Source of the DNA: Eubacteriales bacterium
GTDB lineage: Bacteria > Bacillota > Clostridia > Christensenellales > Aristaeellaceae
Direction of reading: 5' to 3'
Length of the DNA: 63,541 nt
Assembly (NCBI GenBank): GCA_028705775.1
Contig: JAQWCW010000015.1
Location: 1-63,541, forward strand
In this document: positions 34,915 to 44,511 of the stretch, piece after piece
Layout: each line of letters starts with the position of its first letter
How positions within the stretch are numbered: position 1 is the stretch's first letter
The notes under the pieces: generated by a model
What the model was told of the DNA's origin: nothing
The model's database searches: none
What the model saw: only the letters and a program-made list of their open reading frames with translations
Position numbers and translations under genes: made by a program

Positions 34915-35043
34915 AAGTTTCGCTCCTTTACGCTAGGATACTTTAATCTCCAAGACCCTGCCCTTTCCGGGGAAGTATATATTGAATGCATTCCCCGCTT
35001 TACGCGGGAGGCGCATTAACCTCAAAGAGAAGCAACGGGCGCT

Positions 35044-37398
35044 TCAGCTTTTCGGCTTTACCGGCGAATCGGATATTCCCTTCTGCCCGCGCTTCGGGCT
35101 TGAAGGCTTTACCGCGCCCGTGTCCGACAAATCCGCCTTCGCCGTCCTGTGACGCTTCATTTCGCTTCCGCGCGGATTGACTACCGCAGTAAAGGGATTG
35201 GCGTCATCTGAATATTTCGTCGCGGCAGAGTTTATTTCCTTTTCAAGCTTGAGCTTCGGAGAATTTTTGTCAAACGAGAACGCCAACGGCTCCTCTACGC
35301 TCTCCTCCGCTTCCTTCTCCTCCTTCAGGCTTTGAATATACTCAAGCTGCTCGCTTGACGACGTTCTTGAGCGGGAATGCTTCTTTTCCGGCATTTCCTT
35401 TACATACGAAAAGTAAACGCTTGAAAGCGGCGGGACGCAGATTAGCGCGGAATAAGGCATTCCGTTGTAGTTGCCCTCCTGCGCCGTAAGCTCGTAAGCG
35501 TTGTACTGATTCGAGCCGCCAAACTCCGCGCGGTCGGTATTGAGCACTTCGCATATTTTTCCCTTTGCGGGAAGCGGGAGGCGATACTCGGGAAGGAACT
35601 GCGGAGTGAAGTTCGTGACGCTTATTATCGTCTTTCCTGAGCGGTCACTCCTTGTAAACGCGATTACGCTGTTATCCGAATCATCGGGAACAAGCCACTG
35701 GAAACCGTCCCAACCGGTATCAACCTGCCACATTTCGGAATGCTCCAGATAGAAATGATTAAGCGCCTGCACGCATTTCTGCATTTCGGGATGCCTGTCA
35801 TACAAAAGCAGGAACCAATCAAGCTGGTCGTCATACTTCCACTCGATGAAATGCCCGAATTCGGAGCCCATAAAGAGCAGCTTTTTGCCCGGATGAGCCA
35901 TCATATAACCGTAAAGCGCCCTGAGACCTGCAAACTTCTGCCACAAATCGCCGGGCTGCTTATCAAGCATCGAGTGCTTTCCATGAACAACCTCGTCATG
36001 CGAGAAGGGCAGAATATAATTTTCGCTGAACGCATACATCAGGGAGAAGGTCAGCTTGCTGTGATGCCATTTGCGGTAAATATGCTCCTTTTCGATATAA
36101 AAGAGAATATCGTTCATCCAGCCCATATTCCACTTGAAGCCGAAGCCAAGCCCGCCCATGTAGGTAGGCTTTGTAACCATCGGATAAGCGCTCGATTCCT
36201 CGGCAATCATCATTGCGCCGGGGAAATCGTGATAGATAGTTTCGTTAAGGCGGCGAAGGAAGGCAATCGCGTCAAGATTCTCGTGTCCGCCATAGCGGTT
36301 GGGAAGCCAGTCCCCTTCCTCACGGCAGAAATCGTAATAAAGCATACTGGAAACCGCGTCAACACGAAGCCCGTCCGCATGGAATTCACCGAACCAGAAC
36401 CATGCGTTGCTCAAAAGGAACGAGCAGACCTCGCCGCGCGCGAAATCGAACATATGGGTTCCCCACTGCTTCATATCGCCTCTGCGCGGATCAGGATGCT
36501 CATAGAGCGCCGTTCCGTCAAAGCGGCGAAGCCCGAACTCATCGCGCGGGAAATGCGCCGGAACCCAGTCGAGAATAACGCCGATGTTCGCCTGATGGCA
36601 GCGGTCGATAAACTCCATGAATTCCAAAGGAGTGCCGAACCGCGCCGTTGCCGAATAGTAGCCCGTCACCTGATAGCCCCACGACATATCGAGCGGATGC
36701 TCCATTATAGGCAAAAGCTCGATATGAGTGTAGCCCATATCGGTTATATACGGAATCAGCTCGTCGGCTGTTTCAAGATATGTGTACAGGCTTCCGTCCT
36801 CATGGCGCTTCCATGAGCCAAGATGCATTTCGTAGATATTGAGGGGGCTTGCGTAAGGATTCCACGCCGCGCGCTTTTTCATGAACTCGGCGTCTTTCCA
36901 CTCATGACCGCCCAAATCACAGAGCTTGCTTGCCGTTCCCGGACGAAGCTCGCTCTGAAGCGCATACGGGTCAGCCTTTACGACAACGCTGCCGTCCTGC
37001 GCCTCTATCGCGTACTTATATGTTTTAATCTTTTCTTCCGCGCCCTCATAGGAGTATCTTTCCTTATCAGAGGCGATATCGAAAACGCTTGCGGGAAGGC
37101 GGGCTTCCCACGTTCCGTCATAGTTTTTGCTCATTGGCGTTGCGCCGCGCCGCCAGTAGTTGAACTCGCCTACAAGCGAAACAGCCTTGGCGTTGGGCGC
37201 CCATACGGAAAACTGCCATTCATCGCCGTGAAGCGTATGGCAAAGCCGCGCGCCGAACATTTTATAAGCGCATCTTGAGGTTCCGCCGTGAAACTCATCG
37301 CGCATTTCCCGCGTGGGAGGTTCGTATAACATAGTTCCCGCCTCCGTTACAGCATGGAGTGCCATGCCCTGATATCCGCAGAAGACTCTTTCCTTCAA
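35044..37398 (-). CDS. glgB: 1,4-alpha-glucan branching enzyme with charged C-terminal extension
   Basis: This GH13 branching enzyme introduces alpha-1,6 branches. A CBM48 domain is near residues 55-160 (FSVWAPNAKAVSLVGEFN). Catalytic motifs are GVILDWVPAHFP near 277, DGLRVDAVSSMLY near 343 (nucleophile Asp), AEESSAYP near 396 (acid Glu) and PFSHDEVVHGK near 466. The enzyme proper ends near residue 668. Residues 669-784 form a Lys/Ser/Glu-rich, probably disordered tail with several SP/KP motifs, beyond the family's usual length. It is the first gene of the glg operon. Confidence 0.95.
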   Translation of the reverse strand: MKERVFCGYQGMALHAVTEAGTMLYEPPTREMRDEFHGGTSRCAYKMFGARLCHTLHGDEWQFSVWAPNAKAVSLVGEFNYWRRGATPMSKNYDGTWEARLPASVFDIASDKERYSYEGAEEKIKTYKYAIEAQDGSVVVKADPYALQSELRPGTASKLCDLGGHEWKDAEFMKKRAAWNPYASPLNIYEMHLGSWKRHEDGSLYTYLETADELIPYITDMGYTHIELLPIMEHPLDMSWGYQVTGYYSATARFGTPLEFMEFIDRCHQANIGVILDWVPAHFPRDEFGLRRFDGTALYEHPDPRRGDMKQWGTHMFDFARGEVCSFLLSNAWFWFGEFHADGLRVDAVSSMLYYDFCREEGDWLPNRYGGHENLDAIAFLRRLNETIYHDFPGAMMIAEESSAYPMVTKPTYMGGLGFGFKWNMGWMNDILFYIEKEHIYRKWHHSKLTFSLMYAFSENYILPFSHDEVVHGKHSMLDKQPGDLWQKFAGLRALYGYMMAHPGKKLLFMGSEFGHFIEWKYDDQLDWFLLLYDRHPEMQKCVQALNHFYLEHSEMWQVDTGWDGFQWLVPDDSDNSVIAFTRSDRSGKTIISVTNFTPQFLPEYRLPLPAKGKICEVLNTDRAEFGGSNQYNAYELTAQEGNYNGMPYSALICVPPLSSVYFSYVKEMPEKKHSRSRTSSSEQLEYIQSLKEEKEAEESVEEPLAFSFDKNSPKLKLEKEINSAATKYSDDANPFTAVVNPRGSEMKRHRTAKADLSDTGAVKPSSPKRGQKGISDSPVKPKS

Positions 37399-37526
37399 GC
37401 GTTAAAAAGGATGATTAATGCCGTTCATATTATGAAATCAAAGCACCGTATGCTTTGGTATTTAGTAATACAGTGCGGCATGAGGCGCAATAACAACCTG
37501 AAGCCGATGTACTTTTTTCCGTATTC

Positions 37527-37555
37527 ATTATAGCATGGAAATATTGCTTTGTCTA
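37527..37555 (-). promoter_or_regulatory. Promoter of the glgBCDA operon
   Basis: On the minus strand, TAGACA (37555-37550) and TATAAT (37532-37527) have a 17-bp spacer, about 130 bp upstream of glgB. It is the only good promoter seen ahead of the operon. The 37399-37704 gap also holds the prs terminator. Confidence 0.75.
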
Positions 37556-37668
37556 AGCTCATAAGGCAAAATAAACAGATTTTATGTGTATACGGCAAAA
37601 GATTAAAACGTTTTCCCGTCCCACCGGGGCAGAATCCGTCCCTCCCGATTATGCGCACGGCAAAAAAC

Positions 37669-37696
37669 ACCGCGGCAGAAGCTTTACTGCCGCGGT
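37669..37696 (-). terminator. Terminator of prs
   Basis: Inverted repeat ACCGCGGCAG / CTGCCGCGGT with an 8-base loop, then a run of T on the minus strand, begins 9 bp beyond the prs stop. Confidence 0.85.
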
Positions 37697-37704
37697 ATTT
37701 TTCG

Positions 37705-38919
37705 TTATATAAGCCTGAGCCCGCTTTCCGCCTGCTCCCTGTTATACTTGTCCAGCAGGGTCTTGATGCGGTTATAGGGATTGAGGAGCATACTGAGGGA
37801 TTTATCATGATTAAGGGTTGCGATTATGTATGCCATGAACTTGCTCATATCCGCCTCGGCGTACCAAGGCGCGGCGCGCAGCTCCGGAGTGCGATAGGTA
37901 AGGTTGGTCGATATGACCTTCGTTATAATCCCCTCTTCATAAGCCTGATTGAACGCGTCAAGCCCGTTTGTGAAATAAGGGAAGGTAGCGGAAATAAAAA
38001 CCCTGTTGGCTTTGCGCTTCTTCATCTCGCGCGCAAGGTCAAGGCTGCTCTCGCCGGAGGAAATCATATCGTCCGAAACGAACACATCCTTGCCCTCAAC
38101 GGAGTCGCCAAGGTACTCATGCTTTATAATCGGGTTTCTGCCGTTAACAACGCGGGTGTAATCGCGGCGCTTATAGAAGAAGCCCAAATCCAGCCCCAAT
38201 ACGGACGCATAGAAGATATTGCGGTCAAGAGCGCCCTCGTCGGGGCTGATAATCATCATATGGTCGCGGTCGATATGCAAATCCTTTTCCGTCCTGAGCA
38301 GCGCCTTCATAATCTGATATGACGGCATTACGCTCTCAAAGCCCGAAAACGGAATCGCGTTCTGAACCCTGTTGTCATGCGCGTCAAAGGTGATTATGTT
38401 TGAAACGCCAAGGCTCGTAAGCTCCTGAAGCATCATCGCGCAGTCAAGGCTTTCGCGGGAGGTGCGGCGATGCTGCCTGCCCTCATAGAGCATGGGCATG
38501 ATAACGTTGATTCTGCGCGCCTTTCCGCCGATAGCGGCAATTATGCGCTTCAAATCCTGATAATGGTCGTCCGGCGACATCATCGCCTGCCGTCCGTACA
38601 TTTCGTAAGTGCAGTTATAAGCGCCGACATCTATAAGAATATAAATATCATATCCGCGAACCGTTTCGCGAATCATGCCCTTTCCTTCGCCGTTGCTGAA
38701 GCGCGGGCAATGAACGTCAACAAGGAAATTCTCTCTCTCAAAGCCGGGAATCGTAAAGAGCGCGGTATCCTTCGCCTCCGCCTCTCCGCGCCAGCGAAGA
38801 AGCCAGCGGTTTATGGCAGCGCCGAGTTCCTCGCAGCCCTGCATGGCGACAATACCGAGCGGACCTACCGGAGCAGACATCGTAGGGTCGAGTTCAAAAA
38901 GGCTTGGCAATGCTGACAA
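37705..38919 (-). CDS. prs: Ribose-phosphate pyrophosphokinase, long form
   Basis: This enzyme makes PRPP from ribose-5-phosphate and ATP. The 404-residue protein belongs to the longer, divergent PRPP-synthetase group of Clostridia rather than the usual 315-residue Prs. Motifs are RINVIMPMLYEGRQHRRTSRES near 153-174, FDAHDNRVQNAIPF near 196 and the PRPP loop VFVSDDMISSGESSLDLA near 290-307. The probable start is a TTG at 38919 with GAGAGG upstream; an ATG 13 codons in is possible. It lies downstream of purR on the same strand. Confidence 0.9.
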   Translation of the reverse strand: MSALPSLFELDPTMSAPVGPLGIVAMQGCEELGAAINRWLLRWRGEAEAKDTALFTIPGFERENFLVDVHCPRFSNGEGKGMIRETVRGYDIYILIDVGAYNCTYEMYGRQAMMSPDDHYQDLKRIIAAIGGKARRINVIMPMLYEGRQHRRTSRESLDCAMMLQELTSLGVSNIITFDAHDNRVQNAIPFSGFESVMPSYQIMKALLRTEKDLHIDRDHMMIISPDEGALDRNIFYASVLGLDLGFFYKRRDYTRVVNGRNPIIKHEYLGDSVEGKDVFVSDDMISSGESSLDLAREMKKRKANRVFISATFPYFTNGLDAFNQAYEEGIITKVISTNLTYRTPELRAAPWYAEADMSKFMAYIIATLNHDKSLSMLLNPYNRIKTLLDKYNREQAESGLRLI

Positions 38920-39129
38920 CCTTAATCATCCTCTCATCTTGTTGGAATCTGTATTCCGAAAGGCCCGACAGCGGCGGCAAACGGTATGAAAGCGTTTTCA
39001 CCGGTATTAGCTTCACACGAAGCGGAGCCATCTGACCCAAGCATTATACTACATAATTCGCGACCTGAAAAGAGCCGCAACAAAAATAGGCGCGCCGCCT
39101 TATAATAAGCGCATAAAGCGCAGGCGGTT

Positions 39130-39957
39130 TTACTCCTGAGTCAGCCAGTCCGCAGGCTTTATCGTTACCGAATCCGCCTTCTCGTCGGCAACCTCGTCCA
39201 TAACCATCAGAACCTTATAGTTATCAACGCGCTTTTTGACCGGCTGAGCGGTTGACATTACAAACGCCATGCCGACGACCGTTACGGCGAATTCGCGCAT
39301 CAAATCCACCATGCCTTTTGCCGTTCCGCCGCCCTTCATGAAATCGTCAACGATAAGGGCGCGCTGCCCCTCCGTTACCGCGCGGCGCGGAAGCGACATG
39401 GTTTCAATGCGTCCGGAAGAACCCGATACATAGTTTATATTAACGGCAGGCCCTTCATACACCTTGCTTGAGCGGCGGGCAATCACGAGCGGAACGCTCA
39501 ACGCCTTCGCTGTTTCGTACGCAACGGGAATCCCCTTTGTTTCCATCGTAAGCACGAAGTCAGGCTCGGTTTTGTAATACTGCCCTGCCAGAATACGCCC
39601 CATTATGCCGACAAGCTCCGGCTGGGAAAGAATATCCGACAAATACAGAAAGCCGCCCGGAAGAACGCGCTGAGGAACGGCGAGCTTCTGCGCAAGGGAA
39701 TCGACAAACTTGTACGCCTCCGCCATCGGAACAATCGGGCGATAACGAACGCCGCCTGCAGCGCCGGTCACGGTCTGCATATCTCCGAGAGCGTACGCTG
39801 ACACAACGTCCTTGAGTATGTCCACGTCCTCGCTCATTGTGGACTTAGCCGCGCCGAACATATCGCAAAAATATGAAAGCGTGTAAATGCGGTTTGGCGA
39901 GTCGGTCAGAATTTTGCTCATGGCTGCCAGACGTTCGTTCCTGCGCACTTTATCCAT
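39130..39957 (-). CDS. purR: Purine operon repressor PurR (Bacillus type)
   Basis: This PRPP-sensing transcription regulator is 275 residues from the ATG at 39957 (MDKVRRNERLAAMSKILT), which has AGGAGG. The N-terminal winged-helix domain is residues 1-75 (YTLSYFCDMFGAAKSTMSEDVDILK). A phosphoribosyltransferase-fold effector domain follows, with the PRPP loop ALIVDDFMKGGGTAKGMVD near 199-217. In Bacillus subtilis PRPP binding releases PurR from PurBox DNA. Exact and near-exact PurBoxes lie upstream, so autoregulation is likely. prs, which makes the effector, lies downstream. Confidence 0.95.
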   Translation of the reverse strand: MDKVRRNERLAAMSKILTDSPNRIYTLSYFCDMFGAAKSTMSEDVDILKDVVSAYALGDMQTVTGAAGGVRYRPIVPMAEAYKFVDSLAQKLAVPQRVLPGGFLYLSDILSQPELVGIMGRILAGQYYKTEPDFVLTMETKGIPVAYETAKALSVPLVIARRSSKVYEGPAVNINYVSGSSGRIETMSLPRRAVTEGQRALIVDDFMKGGGTAKGMVDLMREFAVTVVGMAFVMSTAQPVKKRVDNYKVLMVMDEVADEKADSVTIKPADWLTQE

Positions 39958-40015
39958 AACAACCTCCTGAATAATCAAGCGCCGTTTCAGGCGGAGACAA
40001 TTAACATACCCGTAC

Positions 40016-40095
40016 ATTATAACGCAATGGAAAGGAAATATAAAGAGTAATATAAAGAATTTCCGAACATTTTTCAGTATAGTCAAGCGAACATT
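40016..40095 (-). promoter_or_regulatory. purR promoter -10 and two PurBoxes
   Basis: The minus-strand -10 TATAAT is at 40021-40016. ATTTCCGAACATT at 40059-40071 matches the PurBox consensus AWWWCCGAACWWT exactly. TCAAGCGAACATT at 40083-40095 differs only in the CCG. Both lie in the same orientation, 24 bp apart, upstream of the promoter. The two boxes are usually inverted in Bacillus, so the tandem layout is unusual. The rest of the 341-bp gap up to tRNA-Ser shows nothing further. Confidence 0.65.
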
Positions 40096-40298
40096 TGTTT
40101 ATACATATATTACGGCAGCTTATACGGGCTTTTCAAAGCCGCTTTCCCCTTCTCAAGCTTTTTCCGCGCAGACTGCAATATCCGTTCGCTTACCATTTGC
40201 ATAAAACGCCTGAAATCAGTTATTTTTAAATTCACATCTTGACACAAATCCCACTTTGAAGTATACTAACCCTTGCGTGAAGCGACGCGCTCAATCAT

Positions 40299-40389
40299 GG
40301 AGAGATGGCTGAGTGGTCTAAGGCGCACGACTGGAAATCGTGTGTGGGCTTATACCCCACCTAGGGTTCAAATCCCTATCTCTCCGCCA
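40299..40389 (+). tRNA. tRNA-Ser (anticodon GGA)
   Basis: This 91-nt class II tRNA has encoded CCA. The acceptor is GGAGAGA/TCTCTCC, the anticodon stem CACGA/TCGTG with loop CTGGAAA (anticodon GGA), then a long variable arm and T-loop GGTTCAAATCC. It forms the border between backbone and variable region B. Confidence 0.96.
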
Positions 40390-40390
40390 T

Positions 40391-40430
40391 AAAAGGACGT
40401 CAATCTCGATACGAGGTCGACGTCCTTTTT
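40391..40430 (+). terminator. Terminator after tRNA-Ser
   Basis: AAAAGGACGTC pairs with GACGTCCTTTTT directly after the tRNA 3' end. The loop is 17 nt. Confidence 0.75.
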
Positions 40431-40567
40431 GTTGTGATGGAAAGTGTTGATTTATAAGGGTTATAGAGGATTCTCCAACTGTGGATATAGCTTTAAGAGT
40501 GGATTTCAACGCTTGCTACAATCCAAATATTACCATGTCCCAGACACTTTTACACAAATGCTTAGGT

Positions 40568-40586
40568 GGGTGCATTTTTTGCACCC
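40568..40586. repeat. Perfect inverted repeat in the tRNA-LRR gap
   Basis: GGGTGCA and TGCACCC are separated by five T, in the otherwise empty stretch 40431-40666. It could be an operator or an element end. Confidence 0.45.
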
Positions 40587-40666
40587 AGTCGAACGTAATG
40601 AACTGAACCCCAAAAGTTTTCGTATGTAAACCTGTCATCGATCATGAGAGCGACAAAATGTTTGCG

Positions 40667-40695
40667 TTGACATATCCCGTTCCAAAACATATGAT
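40667..40695 (+). promoter_or_regulatory. Promoter of the LRR protein gene
   Basis: TTGACA at 40667-40672 and TATGAT at 40690-40695 have 17-bp spacing, about 75 bp before the start codon at 40776. Confidence 0.75.
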
Positions 40696-40775
40696 TATAT
40701 CATCCAGAGCGTTGCTATACACAAAAGAACAGAGCGCAGACCGTACAAGCCATCGATGTAACAGGAGGGTCACTT

Positions 40776-43700
40776 ATGAAAAGAATGCTCGCTTTGCTGA
40801 TTGTTCTCTCGCTGCTGCTGCCCGCCGTGGCGCTGGCGCAGGATAAACAGGTGGTAACCTTTGACGACCCCGTGCTGGAAGCCGTGATCCGTGGCCTAGT
40901 GCGCGTGCCCGAGGGTGACGTGACGGCCGACAAGCTGGCCAAGCTCACCGCCATCGGCACCGGGCGCAATTACGAGCAGACGCCCGACCCGGCTACACAG
41001 GTACACAGCCTGGCTGTGCTGCGCTACTGTACCAAGCTCAAAACGCTGGAGCTGAACTTTCAGGCCATTACGGACGTGTCACCGCTGGCGGAGCTCACCA
41101 AGCTGAAAACGCTGGAGCTGGGCGGCGACAACATTGCTGATATTACGCCGCTGGCCGGGCTTACCGGGCTGGAAACGCTGCGCCTGTTCAACTGCCAGGC
41201 GCAGGACTACTCGATCGTCGCCGGGCTTAAAAAGCTGAAATCGCTGGCGCTTTCATTCTCCACCTTCAGCGATACGTCGGTGCTGGCGGGGCTTGGCAAG
41301 CTGCAAACGCTGGAGCTGCAATACTCCGCAGTGCGCGACGTGACACCCCTGGCTGGGCTCAAGGCGCTGCGCTCGCTCACGTTGGAGGGCTGCCCCGTAT
41401 CCGACTACTCGCCCCTGCTAAAAATCTACGCCAAGCTCAAGACTAAGGATTTCACCATCCCAGACCCCTCCTTGGGCGAAGCGGTGGCCTTTGACGACCC
41501 GGTGCTGGAGGCAGCGATCCGTTCGGCGCTGGGCAAGCCCGGCGGGCCTGTTTACCCCGCCGACATGGCTACGCTAACCGAGCTGCACATGGGCTTCGAC
41601 TACGACCCCAACCCTCCCGAAGGCTCGCGCGTGAAGAGCGTGGCCGCGCTACGCTGCTGCGTGAACCTGGAAAAGCTGGACCTGAACTTTAACCGCATCA
41701 CCGACATTTCTCCGCTGGCCGGGCTTACCAAGTTGCACGAGCTGGGGCTGGGGGGCAACGAGGTGGCAGACATCGCCCCCCTGAATGGCATGACGGGGCT
41801 GCAATCGCTCTGGCTGTTCAACTGCCGGGCACAGGACTACTCGACGCTGGCTGGGCTTACGAACCTGACCTTGCTGGCGCTGGAATATTCCTCCATTGCC
41901 GACCTGACGCCGCTGGCGGGGCTCACCGGGCTGCGCGTCCTCTCGCTTAATGATACGGCCGTGACCGACGTGTCGCCCCTGGACGGGCTTACCCAGCTGC
42001 GTGAGCTGAAGCTAGGCAACTGCGCCATCGCCGATTACAGCCCGCTAGCCGCGATCGTCCCCCAGCTGGAATCCATGGATTTCGACCCCGAGCACCCCAC
42101 GGTGCTGGTCGCCTTTACCGACCCGCAGCTTGAAGCGTGTATCCGCGCGGCGGCGAACGTGCCGGAAGGCCCTGTGAGCGACCGGCAGGCCGCGGCCATC
42201 AACGAGCTTGCCTACACTCGCAACGATGACGCGCCCGCCAGTGAGAACATTTTCGACCTGTCTGCGCTGGCCTACTGCACGGGACTGAAAGTGCTTAAGC
42301 TGGAAAACATCGCCGCTACCGACATTTCTGCGCTGGCCGCCCTCACGCAGCTGGAACAGCTGACCCTCACGGGCTGCAAAGCGGTCGACTACTCCGCGCT
42401 GGCAGGGCTCACCGCCCTGCACGGGCTCGACCTCACCGGCTCGGCCATCGCCGACGTTACGCCGCTTGCGGCGCTTTCGTCGCTGGAGGGGCTCAACCTG
42501 TGCTACACCGACGTGGCCGATATCGCGCCGCTGGCGTACCTGCCCGCGCTTACGGGCCTGAAGCTGGAAGGCTCGCGCGTGACGAATTTCAGCCCCATGG
42601 CGGCCCTCTACCCGAATATGATAAAGAGCGATTTCGTGCTGCCGGAGGCAGGCGTGGTGCGCTTTGCCGACGCGCTGCTGGAGCAGGGCGTGCGCGCGGC
42701 GATGAACAAGCCAGAGGGCGACATCACGCTGGAGGAGGCGGCTTCCATCACGGAACTGAACCTGAGCCAGCCGGATGGCAGCAACGATTCCATCGCCCTG
42801 CTGCAGGGGTTGGAGGCGTTCACGGGGCTTAAGCGGCTGGATCTGTCCGGCAACAGGCAGCTGGGCGGGCTGTGGCCGCTGGCGGGCCTAGCCAAGCTGG
42901 AATGGCTGAACCTGACCCGCTGCAACGTGACTACGCTGGCGCCGCTGAGCAAGCTCACAGCCCTGCGCGAGCTGGCGCTGGGCTGGGCTGGGAACGTGCC
43001 TGATCTGAGCGCGCTGGCCGGGCTCGCCCAGCTGATCTCCATCGATGCCAAGGGCGTGGGCATCCGCGATATCAGCGCCCTGGCCGGGCTGACCAGCCTG
43101 GAGTACGCGGGCCTGACGGATAACCGCATCACGGACGTGACGCCGCTGGCCGGACTTACACACCTCACGGGGCTGGAGCTGGGCAACAACCCCATCGTGG
43201 ACTTCACGTCGCTGGCGGCCCTCTACCCCAACCTGGAGTGGAAGGATTTTGAGATCGGCACAGCGCCGGTGAGCGGCACGGTGCACTTCAACGACCCTGT
43301 GTTGGAGCGGCGCATCCGCGACTACCTGCAAAAGCCGGAGGGCGACGTAACGATGGCCGAGGCGGCGGCGATCACCAAGCTGGACCTGGGGCTGGACTGG
43401 CAGCCCGACATCCCCGAGGATACGCAGATTGCAGACGTGTCGGGACTGGAAGCCTTCACCAACCTGACCGAGCTGAACCTGGGCTTCAACCGCGTGGCTG
43501 ATATAAGCCCGCTGGCGGGGCTTAACAAGCTGCTGGATTTGAACCTGGGCGGCAACATGGTGTCGGACATAGCGCCGTTGGCCGGGCTTGAAAGCCTGCA
43601 AAGGCTGGCGATTTTCGGCAACCGGGTGGAGGATATCAGCACGCTGGCGGGGCTGACTGAGCTGGGCTACCTGCACGCGGACCGCAACCTGTTCACCGAC

Positions 43701-43955
43701 CTCACGCCCCTGACCGGGCTTACGAAGCTGACCTACATCGACATCTCCGATATGCCCGTGGCGGATATCGGCCCCTTGGCTGCGCTGACGGACCTCAACT
43801 ATCTGGATATCGCCAACACGCAGGTGACGGACCTGACACCGCTTGCGCACCTGACCCACCTGGTCGGGCTGAAGTTGGAGAACGACGCGATCACCGATTT
43901 CAGCCCCCTCAAGGATGTGTACACCAACCTGACGGATAAGGATTTTGAGATGTAG
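40776..43955 (+). CDS. Secreted five-module leucine-rich-repeat protein (internalin-like)
   Basis: This 1059-residue exported protein has a signal peptide about residues 1-21 (RMLALLIVLSLLLPAVALA). Five tandem modules of 180-240 residues begin near residues 28, 237, 446, 628 and 836. Each starts with a cap of the form FxDPxLExxIRxxxxxPEG, then carries internalin-type 22-residue LRRs (ITDVSPLAGLTKLxxLELGGN), and ends with a YPNLxxxDF-like stretch. No LPXTG, membrane anchor or dockerin is visible, so it should be released. The DNA is much richer in G and C than the genes on either side of the region, and it lies just after a tRNA: both suggest transfer. A binding role is likely; the ligand is unknown. 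Confidence 0.9.
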   Translation: MKRMLALLIVLSLLLPAVALAQDKQVVTFDDPVLEAVIRGLVRVPEGDVTADKLAKLTAIGTGRNYEQTPDPATQVHSLAVLRYCTKLKTLELNFQAITDVSPLAELTKLKTLELGGDNIADITPLAGLTGLETLRLFNCQAQDYSIVAGLKKLKSLALSFSTFSDTSVLAGLGKLQTLELQYSAVRDVTPLAGLKALRSLTLEGCPVSDYSPLLKIYAKLKTKDFTIPDPSLGEAVAFDDPVLEAAIRSALGKPGGPVYPADMATLTELHMGFDYDPNPPEGSRVKSVAALRCCVNLEKLDLNFNRITDISPLAGLTKLHELGLGGNEVADIAPLNGMTGLQSLWLFNCRAQDYSTLAGLTNLTLLALEYSSIADLTPLAGLTGLRVLSLNDTAVTDVSPLDGLTQLRELKLGNCAIADYSPLAAIVPQLESMDFDPEHPTVLVAFTDPQLEACIRAAANVPEGPVSDRQAAAINELAYTRNDDAPASENIFDLSALAYCTGLKVLKLENIAATDISALAALTQLEQLTLTGCKAVDYSALAGLTALHGLDLTGSAIADVTPLAALSSLEGLNLCYTDVADIAPLAYLPALTGLKLEGSRVTNFSPMAALYPNMIKSDFVLPEAGVVRFADALLEQGVRAAMNKPEGDITLEEAASITELNLSQPDGSNDSIALLQGLEAFTGLKRLDLSGNRQLGGLWPLAGLAKLEWLNLTRCNVTTLAPLSKLTALRELALGWAGNVPDLSALAGLAQLISIDAKGVGIRDISALAGLTSLEYAGLTDNRITDVTPLAGLTHLTGLELGNNPIVDFTSLAALYPNLEWKDFEIGTAPVSGTVHFNDPVLERRIRDYLQKPEGDVTMAEAAAITKLDLGLDWQPDIPEDTQIADVSGLEAFTNLTELNLGFNRVADISPLAGLNKLLDLNLGGNMVSDIAPLAGLESLQRLAIFGNRVEDISTLAGLTELGYLHADRNLFTDLTPLTGLTKLTYIDISDMPVADIGPLAALTDLNYLDIANTQVTDLTPLAHLTHLVGLKLENDAITDFSPLKDVYTNLTDKDFEM

Positions 43956-44511
43956 AGCGCGATAGCATTGCCCTCCGCCGCAGCGGAGATAGGGTCAAGG
44001 GCGATAGCCCTTGTCAGGTTTCCAAAGTGTGAAACCCTTTGGCGTAAGTAACACGATTGAGGCATAATAGCCTACTCTCAAAAAAGATCCTGTCAAAATC
44101 CACAAACAATTGTTGCGTGGAAGTGCCACATTTTAAGGGTCCGCGAGCATTGATGCAAAACCTATTTTCAGCCTAATCAAAGCATGTATACCGACATTAG
44201 TTGGTGCAAAGAAGCTCACCGGTTGCGGTGGGCTTTTTTGTTTGCCTGCAAATCTCCCCTGAAATACCGGCTTCCGGCGCTCTTTTTGCAGGAATACACG
44301 GGCGGGCGCGCAGGCGGGATTTTGACGTTCGCGGATGACAGAAAAATGCGCCTCGTGGGCACTCAAAAATACACGATCTCCAAAGGCTCCCGTGTAATCG
44401 TGCAATGATGCACCCACCTCTGATGGATCTTGCGCCTGGCTCATGGCGATTGTAGATGCGCAGATTTCGTGGCAGCGCGCCTCGCTGCGTGTTATGCCCA
44501 GATCGTGCAGG
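43956..44511. other. Gene-free region with hairpins after the LRR gene
   Basis: Several stem-loops follow the LRR stop, including the perfect CAAGGGCgataGCCCTTG (about 44018-44035). A strong intrinsic terminator, AGCTCACCG / CGGTGGGCT then six T, lies at about 44213-44238. I see no credible coding sequence here. Confidence 0.6.

Noticed and set aside
40318-40509. 63-codon minus-strand frame across tRNA-Ser
   Set aside because: It is the antisense reading of the tRNA and its terminator.
42888-43859. 323-codon minus-strand frame rich in RQ repeats
   Set aside because: It is the antisense reading of the high-GC LRR repeats.
44133-44444. 103-codon minus-strand frame after the LRR gene
   Set aside because: It runs through a terminator hairpin, with no ribosome site and no recognisable protein pattern.
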